Shown here: positions 23,151 through 31,505 of the stretch, in pieces | How the letters are laid out: each line of letters begins with the position of its first letter | How positions within the stretch are numbered: position 1 is the first letter of the stretch | From: DASRHY01 sp035650275 | GTDB lineage: Bacteria; Actinomycetota; Actinomycetes; Propionibacteriales; Kribbellaceae | Reading direction: 5' to 3' | Assembly (NCBI GenBank): GCA_035650275.1 | Contig: DASRHY010000239.1 | Location: 8,185 to 72,184 of the forward strand | Length of the DNA: 64,000 nt | The notes under the pieces: model-generated | What the model was told of the DNA's origin: nothing | The model's input: only the letters and a program-made list of their open reading frames with translations | Databases searched by the model: none | Translations under genes and position numbers: made by a program

Positions 23151-25502
23151 TTGACCGACCGGAAGGGATCGGACGACCAGCAGCCGCGCAACCGCGGTAA
23201 GCCGGCGACCGCACGCCGTACCGGCTCGAACGAGCGCAGCACCCCACGTCGCCGTCCGACTGCTACGGAGGGCAGTCGAACCCAAGCGCAGGGTTCCGAT
23301 CAGCCTCGGGTACAACGTACGCCCGGAGCGGCGAAGAAGTCCGCGGCGCGGTCCAACCCTGCCGCGCGGAAGGCCGCGTCCGCGAAGCAGTCCGGCACGG
23401 CCCGTAAGTCCGCGCCGAAGTCCGCGCCCAGGTCAGCGCCCAGGTCCGCGCCCGCGCCGAAGTCCGCGTCGGCGAGGAAGACCGCACCCGCGAGGAAGAC
23501 CGGTCCCGCGAAGCAGTCCGGCGGTGCGAAGCAGTCCGGTGCTGCCAAGCGTGGTCAGGCTGCGAAGGGTGGCCGGCCGGCGCAGCGTACGCAGCAGCCG
23601 CGGAAGCGGACGGAGCCTTCGAAGCGGTCGGGTGCGACCACGCGTCGTACGGCCGGTCCGGTGCCCGCGCGAGGGCCGGTGCAGTCCAGGAAGAACAGCG
23701 GAACGCCGCGCCGTCCGGCCACCCGCCGCGCCGTGCGGCGCCGTCCACCGAAGCGGCCGCCGCGTACGCTGCGGCTCGGGCGTCCGGCGCTGCGGCTGCG
23801 GATCGCGTTCGTCGTGATGGCATTCGTGCTGTCGCTGTTCGCGGGGCGGCTGGTGCTGCTGCAAGGGGTCGACCCGGACTCGTATGCGCTGGCGGCGGCG
23901 AAGGAGAACACCCGGCAGTACCCGCTGCACGCGTCCCGTGGCGCGATCCTGGACCGGGACGGCATCCCCCTCGCGATCTCCGAGGAAACGGTCGCGATCA
24001 CCGCGGACCCGAAGCTGACCGCGCCGGTCGCGCAGCGGCTGGCCAGGCTGCTCGCCGCCAAGCTGCCGGCGCTGACCTACGACGAGATCATCACCCAGCT
24101 GGTGCAGCCGACCCGGTTCGAGTACGTCGCGCGCAAGGTCAGCCCGCGGGTCTGGGAGCAGATCAAGGCCGAGATGAAGCAGCAGAGGCTGGCCGGGCTG
24201 TACACCCAGGCCGACCCGGTCCGCAGCCACCCGAACGGCGACGTCGCGGCGAACGTGATCGGCTTCGTCGGTGCCGAGGGCAAGGGGCTCGGCGGGCTCG
24301 AGTACGGGCTGGACGAGCAGCTGTCCGGTACCGACGGCAAGGCCATCTACGAGGTCGATGCCCGCGGCAACCGGATCCCGTTGGCCAACCACACCGTGGC
24401 CGAGCCGAAGCCCGGCGTCAGTGCCCAGCTGACCATCGACCGTGACCTGCAGTGGTACGCGGAGCAGCGGATCGCACAGCAGGTCAAGCTGACCAAGGCC
24501 GAGTCCGGCAGCGTGGTGATGATGGACACCAAGACCGGCGAGCTGCTGGTTGCCGCTACGTACCCCTCGTTCGACCCGGACAAGGCCGCGGCGGCGAAGA
24601 AGGATGCCCGCGGCAACCGGGTGCTGGAGCAGGTCTACGAGCCGGGCAGCGTGCAGAAGGTGGTCACGATGGCCGCGCTCGCCGACGCCGGGCTGATCGA
24701 CCTGAGCACCAGGCTCACCGTCCCGGGCGCGTTGCGGGTCGGCGGCAAGACCGTGCACGACCATTTCGACCACGGCACGCTGAAGCTGACCGTCTCCGGC
24801 GTGGTCGCGAAGTCGTCCAACATCGGCACCATCATGGCGGCGCAGCAGATGCCGATCGCGCAGTTCGTGAAGTACCTCTACAAGTTCGGCTTCGGCCAGC
24901 CGACCGGGATCGGCTTCCCGGGTGAGAGCCGCGGCATCATGCCGCCCGGCGACGAGTGGAGCGAGCTGACCCGGTCCAACGTGGCGTTCGGTCAGGGCCT
25001 GTCCGCGAACGCGGTGCAGATGGCCGCAGCAGTGAACGCAGTCGCGAACAGCGGTGTGTACGTGCCGCCGAAGCTGGTCCGCAACTACGTCGATGCTTCA
25101 GGCAACGTCGTACCGGTGGACTCGCAGCAGTCCCGGCGCGTGGTCAGCCCGCAGGCCGCGAAGCAGGTCACCACCATGATGGAGGGTGTCACCGGACCGG
25201 GTGGTACCGCGAAGACCGCGCGGATCGCCGGCTACCGGGTGGCCGGCAAGACCGGTACCGCGCAGGAGACCGGGCCCGAGTGCGGCGGCCGGTACTGCCG
25301 CTGGGCGACGTCGTTCGCCGGGTTCGCACCCGCCGACAACCCGCGCTTCGTCACCTACGTCGTGCTGCAGAACCCGACCAACGGCCGCAGCGGTGGCGGT
25401 CAGGGCGGCCCGGTCTTCCGCGACGTCATGAACTACGCGCTGCAGAAGTACGCCGTCCCGCCGACCGGCGCCAAGCCCCCCAACCAGCCCCTCACCTGGT
25501 AG
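23151..25502 (+). CDS. ftsI: Septal peptidoglycan transpeptidase (class B PBP3) with long basic N-terminus
   Basis: A 783-residue penicillin-binding protein that cross-links septal peptidoglycan with FtsW. The membrane anchor is at about 217-237. The PBP dimer domain follows (RGAILDRDG near 263-271). The transpeptidase domain has SVQK at 500-503 (serine nucleophile), SSN at 555-557 and KTG at 700-702. The first 210 residues are an unusually long cytoplasmic tail rich in Lys, Arg, Ala, Ser and Pro with repeats such as KSAPRSAP; actinomycete homologues also have tails, but usually shorter. The start is a TTG, four bases after ftsL, with GGGGTGAG upstream. No PASTA domain is seen. Confidence 0.93.
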   Translation: MTDRKGSDDQQPRNRGKPATARRTGSNERSTPRRRPTATEGSRTQAQGSDQPRVQRTPGAAKKSAARSNPAARKAASAKQSGTARKSAPKSAPRSAPRSAPAPKSASARKTAPARKTGPAKQSGGAKQSGAAKRGQAAKGGRPAQRTQQPRKRTEPSKRSGATTRRTAGPVPARGPVQSRKNSGTPRRPATRRAVRRRPPKRPPRTLRLGRPALRLRIAFVVMAFVLSLFAGRLVLLQGVDPDSYALAAAKENTRQYPLHASRGAILDRDGIPLAISEETVAITADPKLTAPVAQRLARLLAAKLPALTYDEIITQLVQPTRFEYVARKVSPRVWEQIKAEMKQQRLAGLYTQADPVRSHPNGDVAANVIGFVGAEGKGLGGLEYGLDEQLSGTDGKAIYEVDARGNRIPLANHTVAEPKPGVSAQLTIDRDLQWYAEQRIAQQVKLTKAESGSVVMMDTKTGELLVAATYPSFDPDKAAAAKKDARGNRVLEQVYEPGSVQKVVTMAALADAGLIDLSTRLTVPGALRVGGKTVHDHFDHGTLKLTVSGVVAKSSNIGTIMAAQQMPIAQFVKYLYKFGFGQPTGIGFPGESRGIMPPGDEWSELTRSNVAFGQGLSANAVQMAAAVNAVANSGVYVPPKLVRNYVDASGNVVPVDSQQSRRVVSPQAAKQVTTMMEGVTGPGGTAKTARIAGYRVAGKTGTAQETGPECGGRYCRWATSFAGFAPADNPRFVTYVVLQNPTNGRSGGGQGGPVFRDVMNYALQKYAVPPTGAKPPNQPLTW

Positions 25503-25505
25503 CAC

Positions 25506-25573
25506 CCCCAACCTCCCGTACCGGCACGCCGCCCGCACTCGGCGCCGGCGGCGTGTCCGTACGGGAGGTGGGG
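25506..25573. terminator. Long bidirectional terminator hairpin after ftsI
   Basis: Two arms of about 27 bases (25506-25533 and 25547-25573) pair with few mismatches around a GC-rich 13-base loop. It separates ftsI from the convergent methyltransferase gene and probably ends transcription from both sides, splitting the dcw cluster into two transcription units. Confidence 0.75.
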
Positions 25574-25578
25574 CCTGG

Positions 25579-26316
25579 TCAGGCGATGGCGATGGTGATG
25601 GCGTTGTTGCCGTGGCGCCAGACCACGTCGGCGGTACGGAAGCCGGCGTCATACAGGTGTTGCAGGTGCCAGGTCGCGGGCTGCATCAGGTCGGCGGACC
25701 AGTGCGCGAAGCGACGTTCGCGCTCAGCCTGCAGGTGCTGGTACGCCGGCACGGCGTAGGCCCGCTCGTACCACTCGTCGCAGCTCTCCGCGCCGGCGGC
25801 GAAGGCGGTGTCGAGGTGGTGCTGGTGGATCTCGTCGGCGGTGGCGCGGAGCCGCTCGTCCGAGATCAGGATGTGGTCGGCGTTCGCGAACACGCCACCG
25901 GGTCGCAGTAGCCGGGCGATCGCGCTGCAGACCCGGGCGAAGGCGGCCGGGCTGAGCCAGTGCAGCGCGGTCGTACTGAGCACGGCGTCGAAGCTGCCGT
26001 CGATGCCGGCGTACCAGTCCGGGTCGTCGAGGTTGCGGTCCAGCAGCGTGACCCGCTCGTCGCCCGCGAAGGCGCCCCGGGCCAGCTCGAGCAGCAGCGG
26101 GTCGAGGTCGACGGCAACGACCCGGGCGGACGGGAACCGGGCCAGCACCCGCCGGGTCACCGAACCCGGGCCGCTGGCCAGGTCCAGCACCCGCCGCGGT
26201 TGCCCGGCGATCCGCTCGACATAGTCCAGCATTACCCGGAACCGCTGCTCGCGGTCGATCTTGTGGACGGACTGCTGCTCTTCCCAGGTCCGGCGCAGCT
26301 CCTCGTCGGTCGTCAT
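25579..26316 (-). CDS. Class I SAM-dependent methyltransferase (TAM-like)
   Basis: A 245-residue soluble methyltransferase. Motif I is VLDLASGPGSVTRRVLARFP, the acidic end of strand 2 is VVAVDLDPLLLELA, and motif IV is FDAVLSTTALHWL, a trans-aconitate methyltransferase-like arrangement. The C-terminal third, with several histidines (IHQHHLDTAF), may cap the active site. Its substrate is unknown. It faces ftsI across a shared terminator and is divergent from the LysR gene, so the LysR protein is its likely regulator. This pair interrupts the dcw cluster. Confidence 0.82.
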   Translation of the reverse strand: MTTDEELRRTWEEQQSVHKIDREQRFRVMLDYVERIAGQPRRVLDLASGPGSVTRRVLARFPSARVVAVDLDPLLLELARGAFAGDERVTLLDRNLDDPDWYAGIDGSFDAVLSTTALHWLSPAAFARVCSAIARLLRPGGVFANADHILISDERLRATADEIHQHHLDTAFAAGAESCDEWYERAYAVPAYQHLQAERERRFAHWSADLMQPATWHLQHLYDAGFRTADVVWRHGNNAITIAIA

Positions 26317-26414
26317 GGTCCGACCGTGACGGCCGGACCGCGTCGACGTCCAAGACACAGTCGTTCTACAGTCACACCGAATCGTTATCGCCGCAGGTCA
26401 GGAGGTTGTCGCGG

Positions 26415-27320
26415 GTGGATGTCGACCTCCGGCTGTTGCGCTACTTCCTGGTGCTCGCCGAGGAGCTGCACTTCACCCGGGCGGCCGAGCGGTTGTACCT
26501 GTCGCAGCCGGCGTTGAGCAACCAGATCCGCCGGCTGGAACGCGTCCTGGGCCTGGAGCTGTTCGAGCGCACCAGCCGAGGGGTCTCGTTGACCGCGGCG
26601 GGGGAGGCGTTCGTGCCGCGGGCGCGCGAGGCGCTGGCGGCGGTCTCCCGCGGAGTCGCCGAGGCCGCTGCCGCGGCGGGCCAGGACGAGACGCTGCGGA
26701 TCGACCTGCTCGCCTCGGGCCTGGACACCCCGCGTGCGGTGCTCGGCCGGCTCCGCACCACGCTGCCCTCCGTACGGCTCGAGATCACCAGCACCGGCAG
26801 CGCGGACCAGAACCGCCGGCTGCTCGCCGGCGAGCTCGACCTCGCGCTCTGCGGCGCCGGTGCCGCGACCGGTCCGGAGATCGCCGAGCAGGTGGTCCGA
26901 CGCGAGCCGGTCGGCGTGGCGCTGCCCGCGGACCATCGGCTCGCCACCGCGGAGACCGTCGGGCTGGCGGTGCTGGCCGACGAGGTGCACTACCTGCCGC
27001 GGGACGGGTTCGCGCCGGAGTGGAACACGTACGTGCTCTCGTCCTGCCGCTCCGCCGGCTTCGTGCCGCGCCGGCACCCGGCCAGCACCGACGGTACCGA
27101 CACCGCGATGGACCTGGTCCGGGCCGGCGAGTGCGTCGCGCTCAGCCTGCTGTCCACCGAGCATCCTCCCGGCACCGTCGTGCGCCCGCTGACCGGTCCG
27201 GTCCCGCTGTACCCCTGGTCGCTGCGCTGGCGCCGGGCCGACCCGCTGCCCGCCCGGATCGACTCCGTCCGTACTGCCGTCCGCGACCTCGCCCGCGCCC
27301 GCTCCTGGACCGTCGACTGA
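26415..27320 (+). CDS. LysR-family transcriptional regulator
   Basis: A 301-residue regulator. The N-terminal winged helix-turn-helix is typical: LRLLRYFLVLAEELHFTRAAERLYLSQPALSNQIRRLE, followed by the linker helix. The C-terminal effector-binding domain covers about residues 95-295. The effector is unknown. GTG 26415 has AGGAGG nine bases upstream; a TTG at 26406 is also possible. It is divergently transcribed from the methyltransferase gene with a 98-base gap, the usual LysR-target geometry. A GTTCTACAG-like sequence in the gap might be part of the operator but no clean T-N11-A palindrome stands out. Confidence 0.9.
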   Translation: MDVDLRLLRYFLVLAEELHFTRAAERLYLSQPALSNQIRRLERVLGLELFERTSRGVSLTAAGEAFVPRAREALAAVSRGVAEAAAAAGQDETLRIDLLASGLDTPRAVLGRLRTTLPSVRLEITSTGSADQNRRLLAGELDLALCGAGAATGPEIAEQVVRREPVGVALPADHRLATAETVGLAVLADEVHYLPRDGFAPEWNTYVLSSCRSAGFVPRRHPASTDGTDTAMDLVRAGECVALSLLSTEHPPGTVVRPLTGPVPLYPWSLRWRRADPLPARIDSVRTAVRDLARARSWTVD

Positions 27321-27498
27321 TCCGAACCCGGACCTCCAGCCATCACAAACCTCGGCGGCCCGGCTTCACGGTCCAGCCGCACGCCGAACCCGAAGCGCCG
27401 GGCGGGCGTCCACCCCGACATGGAATGGCCTGGAGATCCGCCCCGCACCGCGATCGCCCCTGGGCTCGGCCGCGTTCGAGTCCCAGGGCCGGGGCGGG

Positions 27499-27504
27499 TA
27501 GCCT
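27499..27504 (+). promoter_or_regulatory. murE: -10 hexamer of a leaderless murE promoter
   Basis: TAGCCT lies 8 bases before the murE GTG, so transcription probably begins at or near the start codon. There is no ribosome binding site in front of the GTG, which agrees. This would be the promoter of the second half of the dcw cluster. Confidence 0.5.
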
Positions 27505-27512
27505 CTGGGCCC

Positions 27513-29045
27513 GTGCCAACACCTCCTGCGGCAGGCGGCGCCGTCGCCGCGATCCGTCCCCGTCACACCGAGCCGGTCGGCCTCGGTGAGCTGGCGCGGC
27601 TGCTCGGCGTTTCCGTGGAAACGCAGGCCGAGGACGTGGTCGTGACCGGGGTGACGCTGGACTCGCGGTCGGTGCGGCCGGCGGACCTCTACGCGGCGAT
27701 CCCGGGGTCGGTGACGCACGGCGCGCAGTACGTCGAGCAGGCCGCGAAGGCCGGGGCGGCGGCAGTGCTGACCGACCCGACCGGGCAGGAGCGGGCCGCG
27801 TCGAGCGGGCTGCCGGTGCTGGTGGTCCCTGCGCCGCGGACGGTGCTGGGCACGATGGCGGCACGGATCTACGGTGAGCCGACTCGGGACCTGCAGCTGC
27901 TGGGCGTGACCGGCACGAACGGCAAGACCACCACGACCTACCTCCTGGACACGGTGCTGCGGCAGCACGCGAAGACCGCGCTGGTCGGGACGATCGAGAC
28001 CCGGATCGGCGACGACATCGTCAAGAGCGTTCGGACCACGCCGGAGGCGACCGACCTGCAGGCGCTGTTCGCGGTGATGCGGGACAGCGGTGTCCGCTCC
28101 TGCGCGATGGAGGTGTCCAGCCACGCGCTGGCGATGGGCCGGGTGGACGGGGCACGGTTCGCGGTCGCGGGGTTCACGAACCTCAGCCAGGACCACCTGG
28201 ACTTCCATGCCGGGTTCGAGGAGTACTTCGCGGCGAAGGCGTCGCTGTTCACGCCGGAGCGTTGCGACGTCGCGATAGTGAACATCGACGACCCGTACGG
28301 CCGCCGGCTCGCGGACGACACCCGGGTGCCGGTGGTGACGATCTCGCCGGCAGGGGCGCAGGAGGCCGACTGGCGGGTTGCGAGCACGACACCGGACGGC
28401 CCGCGAACGCGCATCGAGGTCGCCGGTCCGGATGACGAGCGGTTCGCGGTGACGATCAGCCTGCCGGGCGACTTCAACGTGGCGAACGCGCTGCTGGCGA
28501 CCGCGATGCTGCGGCGGCTCGGCGTATCGGCCGCTCAGATCCAGGAAGGGCTGGCCGAGGCCACGGTGCCGGGCCGGATGGAGCTGTTCACCCGGGCCGA
28601 CGGGCTCGCGGTGGTGGTGGACTACGCACACACACCGGACGCGATCGTGCTCGCACTGCGCGCCGCCCGGACCGCGACCACCGGCCGGCTGATCAGCGTG
28701 GTCGGGTGCGGCGGCGACCGGGACAAGGGCAAGCGGCCGGCGATGGGTGCGGCCGCCGCCGCGAACAGCGACGTGGTGGTGATCACCGACGACAACCCGC
28801 GGTCGGAGGACCCGGCCGCGATCCGGGCCGCCGCGATCGAGGGGGCGAAGCAGGCCGGTACAGCGGAGATCCATGAGGTCGGCGACCGCCGGGCGGCGAT
28901 CAGAACCGCGATCGGGCTCGGCGAGTCCGGCGACACGGTCGTCGTACTCGGTAAGGGACATGAGACAGGGCAGGAGATCGGCTCGGTGGTGCATCCGTTC
29001 GACGACCGCGAGACGGTGCGCGAGATCCTGGAGGCGCCAAGGTGA
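27513..29045 (+). CDS. murE: UDP-N-acetylmuramoyl-tripeptide synthetase (diaminopimelate-adding)
   Basis: A 510-residue Mur ligase that adds the third amino acid to UDP-MurNAc-L-Ala-D-Glu. ATP-binding P-loop: GVTGTNGKTTTTYLL near residues 132-146. The carbamylated-lysine region and the KGKRPAMG loop follow, then DNPRSEDP; DNPR is the signature for diaminopimelate rather than lysine. If this is a Kribbella-like organism the isomer would be LL-diaminopimelate, which the motif alone cannot decide. The GTG start has no ribosome binding site and sits right behind a -10, suggesting a leaderless message. It overlaps murF by 4 bases. Confidence 0.95.
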   Translation: MPTPPAAGGAVAAIRPRHTEPVGLGELARLLGVSVETQAEDVVVTGVTLDSRSVRPADLYAAIPGSVTHGAQYVEQAAKAGAAAVLTDPTGQERAASSGLPVLVVPAPRTVLGTMAARIYGEPTRDLQLLGVTGTNGKTTTTYLLDTVLRQHAKTALVGTIETRIGDDIVKSVRTTPEATDLQALFAVMRDSGVRSCAMEVSSHALAMGRVDGARFAVAGFTNLSQDHLDFHAGFEEYFAAKASLFTPERCDVAIVNIDDPYGRRLADDTRVPVVTISPAGAQEADWRVASTTPDGPRTRIEVAGPDDERFAVTISLPGDFNVANALLATAMLRRLGVSAAQIQEGLAEATVPGRMELFTRADGLAVVVDYAHTPDAIVLALRAARTATTGRLISVVGCGGDRDKGKRPAMGAAAAANSDVVVITDDNPRSEDPAAIRAAAIEGAKQAGTAEIHEVGDRRAAIRTAIGLGESGDTVVVLGKGHETGQEIGSVVHPFDDRETVREILEAPR

Positions 29046-30442
29046 TCCCGATCAGTGTCGCCGACCTCACGTCGGTGGTGGACGGCACGCTCGCGGGCGC
29101 CGACCCGGACGCGGTCGTGTCCGCGCCGGCGACGATCGACTCGCGCACTGTCGTACCCGGCGGGCTGTTCGTCGCCTTCCCCGGCGAGAACGTCGACGGG
29201 CACGACTTCGTCGCGGCGGCCACCGAGGCCGGGGCGACGGTCTCGATCACCCAGCGCCCGGTCGAGGGCAGCCCGTGCGTCGTCGTCGACGACCCGCAGG
29301 CCGCGCTCGGGAAGCTCGCCCGGTACGTGGTCGACCGGCTGCCGGACCTGACTGTGATCGGGCTGACCGGGTCGCAGGGCAAGACCAGCACCAAGGACCT
29401 GATCGCGCAGCTGGTCGGCCGGCTGGGCCCGACGGTCGCGCCGCAGGGCTCGTTCAACAATGAGATCGGGCATCCGGTGACCGCGCTGCGGGCCGACGAG
29501 CAGACCCGCTTCCTGGTGGCCGAGATGGGCGCGGCGCAGTCCGGCGACATCCGCTACCTGACCGGGATCACGCCGCCGCGGGTCGGCCTGGTGCTCAACG
29601 TCGGCACCGCGCACATCGGCCGGTTCGGCAGCCAGGACGCGATCGCGGTGGCGAAGGGCGAGCTGGTCGAGGCGCTGCCGTCGGACGGCACGGCGGTGCT
29701 GAACGCCGACGACGCGCGGGTGGCCCCGATGGCGTCCCGGACCGCCGCGCGGGTGCTCACCTTCGGCGAGTCCGACGGCGCCGACGTCCGCGCCACCGGC
29801 ATCACGCTGGACGATCGCGGCCGGCCCGGGTTCACGCTGCACCTGGCGGGCCGGACGTACGACGTCCAGCTGCAGCTGGTCGGCGAGCACCAGGTCTCGA
29901 ACGCACTCGCGGCCGCGGCGGTGGCACTCGCCGTACAGGTGGAACCGGATCAGATCGCCGCGGCGCTGGGGCAGGCGCAGGCGCAGTCGCGCTGGCGGAT
30001 GGAGGTCACCGACCGTGCGGACGGAGTGACCGTGATCAACGACGCGTACAACGCGAACCCGGACTCGGTGCGCGCCGCGCTGAAGGCGCTGGTGGCGATG
30101 GGACGGGCCCGCGGGGAGCAGGCACGCACCTGGGCGGTGCTCGGAGAGATGCGTGAGCTCGGCGCGGCGTCCACCTCTGAGCACGATGCGATCGGCAGAC
30201 TTGCGGTGCGGCTGGACGTCAACCGGCTGGTCGCCGTGGGAGAGGCCGCCCGGCCGATCCACCTCGGGGCGGCACACGAAGGATCGTGGGGAGACGAGTC
30301 GGTGTACGCCGAGAACGTGGAGACCGCGCTCGACCTGCTGCGCCGCGAGCTGCGGCCCGGTGATGTCGTGCTGGTCAAGGCGTCCCGCACCATCCACCTC
30401 GAGCGGCTCGCACAGGCGCTGCTGCAGGAGGGCAGCGCATGA
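29042..30442 (+). CDS. murF: UDP-N-acetylmuramoyl-tripeptide--D-alanyl-D-alanine ligase
   Basis: A 466-residue Mur ligase that attaches D-Ala-D-Ala to complete the UDP-MurNAc-pentapeptide. It shows the N-terminal domain with TIDSRTVVPGGLFVAFPGENVDGHDF, the ATP loop GLTGSQGKTSTKDL, the central SFNNEIGHPVTALRA block and the C-terminal VINDAYNANPDSVRAALKAL segment characteristic of MurF. GTG 29042 overlaps the murE stop, and its own stop overlaps the mraY ATG, so the three are coupled. Confidence 0.96.
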   Translation: MIPISVADLTSVVDGTLAGADPDAVVSAPATIDSRTVVPGGLFVAFPGENVDGHDFVAAATEAGATVSITQRPVEGSPCVVVDDPQAALGKLARYVVDRLPDLTVIGLTGSQGKTSTKDLIAQLVGRLGPTVAPQGSFNNEIGHPVTALRADEQTRFLVAEMGAAQSGDIRYLTGITPPRVGLVLNVGTAHIGRFGSQDAIAVAKGELVEALPSDGTAVLNADDARVAPMASRTAARVLTFGESDGADVRATGITLDDRGRPGFTLHLAGRTYDVQLQLVGEHQVSNALAAAAVALAVQVEPDQIAAALGQAQAQSRWRMEVTDRADGVTVINDAYNANPDSVRAALKALVAMGRARGEQARTWAVLGEMRELGAASTSEHDAIGRLAVRLDVNRLVAVGEAARPIHLGAAHEGSWGDESVYAENVETALDLLRRELRPGDVVLVKASRTIHLERLAQALLQEGSA

Positions 30443-31503
30443 GGGCGATTCTGCTCGCCGGCCTGGTGGCCCTGATCGTCACCCTGCTCGGCACCCGCGG
30501 TGCGATCGCGGTGCTGGTGCGCCGCGGCTACGGTCAGGAGATCCGCGACGACGGGCCGACCTCGCACCACACCAAGCGCGGGACCCCGACGATGGGCGGC
30601 ACGGTGATCATCATCGCCGTCATCCTCGGGTACGCGGCGGCCAAGCTGTTCACCATGCGCGGCCCGACCGCTTCGGCGATGCTGGTGCTGTTCCTGTTCG
30701 CCGGGATGGGGCTGGTCGGCTTCCTGGACGACTTCATCAAGATCTTCCGGCAGCGCAGCCTGGGCCTGCGCAGCAAGGCGAAGCTGGCCGGCCAGACGCT
30801 GGTCGCGGTCACCTTCGCGGTGGTCGCACTGCAGTTCGCGGACGACCGCGGGCAGCGCCCGGCGTCGCCGTTCATCTCGTTCACCCGGGACATCAACTGG
30901 CTGCATCTCAGCTCGGTGCTGGTGGTGATCTGGGTGCTGCTGCTGATCGCCGGCATGTCGAACGGCGTCAACCTGGCCGACGGCCTGGACGGTCTCGCGA
31001 CGGGCGCCTCGATGATGGTGTTCGGCGCGTACACGCTGATCTGCATCTGGCAGTTCAACCAGAGCTGCGCGACCGCGCCGGGCGCCAAGTGCTACGAGGT
31101 CCGAGATCCGCACGACCTCGCGGTGGTTGCGGCCTCCCTGACCGGGGCGTTGTTCGGGTTCCTGTGGTGGAACGCGTCGCCGGCCAAGATCTTCATGGGC
31201 GACACCGGCTCGCTGTCGCTCGGCGGTGCGCTGGCCGGGTTCGCTGTGATGACCCGGACCGAGCTGCTGGTCCTGCTGCTCGGCGGGCTGTTCGTGATCA
31301 TCACTGCGTCGGTGATCCTGCAGGTCGGCTACTTCAAGCTGACCAACGGCAAACGGCTGTTCCGGATGGCGCCGTTGCACCACCACTTCGAGATGCTCGG
31401 CTGGGAACAGGTCAACGTGGTGATCCGGTTCTGGATCATCTCGGGCATCTGCGTGGTGACCGGGCTCGGTGTGTTCTATGCCGAATGGGTGGCCGGCGGG
31501 TGA
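30439..31503 (+). CDS. mraY: Phospho-N-acetylmuramoyl-pentapeptide transferase
   Basis: A 354-residue polytopic membrane enzyme with about ten helices that moves phospho-MurNAc-pentapeptide to undecaprenyl phosphate, making lipid I. Family signatures are present: HHTKRGTPTMGG, GFLDDFIKI (aspartate-rich catalytic motif), NLADGLDGLATG, FMGDTGSLSLGG and the APLHHHFEMLGW histidine motif near the C-terminus. The ATG overlaps the murF stop, and murD begins right at its stop. Confidence 0.97.
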   Translation: MRAILLAGLVALIVTLLGTRGAIAVLVRRGYGQEIRDDGPTSHHTKRGTPTMGGTVIIIAVILGYAAAKLFTMRGPTASAMLVLFLFAGMGLVGFLDDFIKIFRQRSLGLRSKAKLAGQTLVAVTFAVVALQFADDRGQRPASPFISFTRDINWLHLSSVLVVIWVLLLIAGMSNGVNLADGLDGLATGASMMVFGAYTLICIWQFNQSCATAPGAKCYEVRDPHDLAVVAASLTGALFGFLWWNASPAKIFMGDTGSLSLGGALAGFAVMTRTELLVLLLGGLFVIITASVILQVGYFKLTNGKRLFRMAPLHHHFEMLGWEQVNVVIRFWIISGICVVTGLGVFYAEWVAGG

Positions 31504-31505
31504 CC

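Noticed and set aside
25505..25577. CRISPR-like or phage attachment repeat after ftsI
   Set aside because: It is one inverted repeat between two convergent genes with no spacers, integrase or direct-repeat partner; a terminator explains it.
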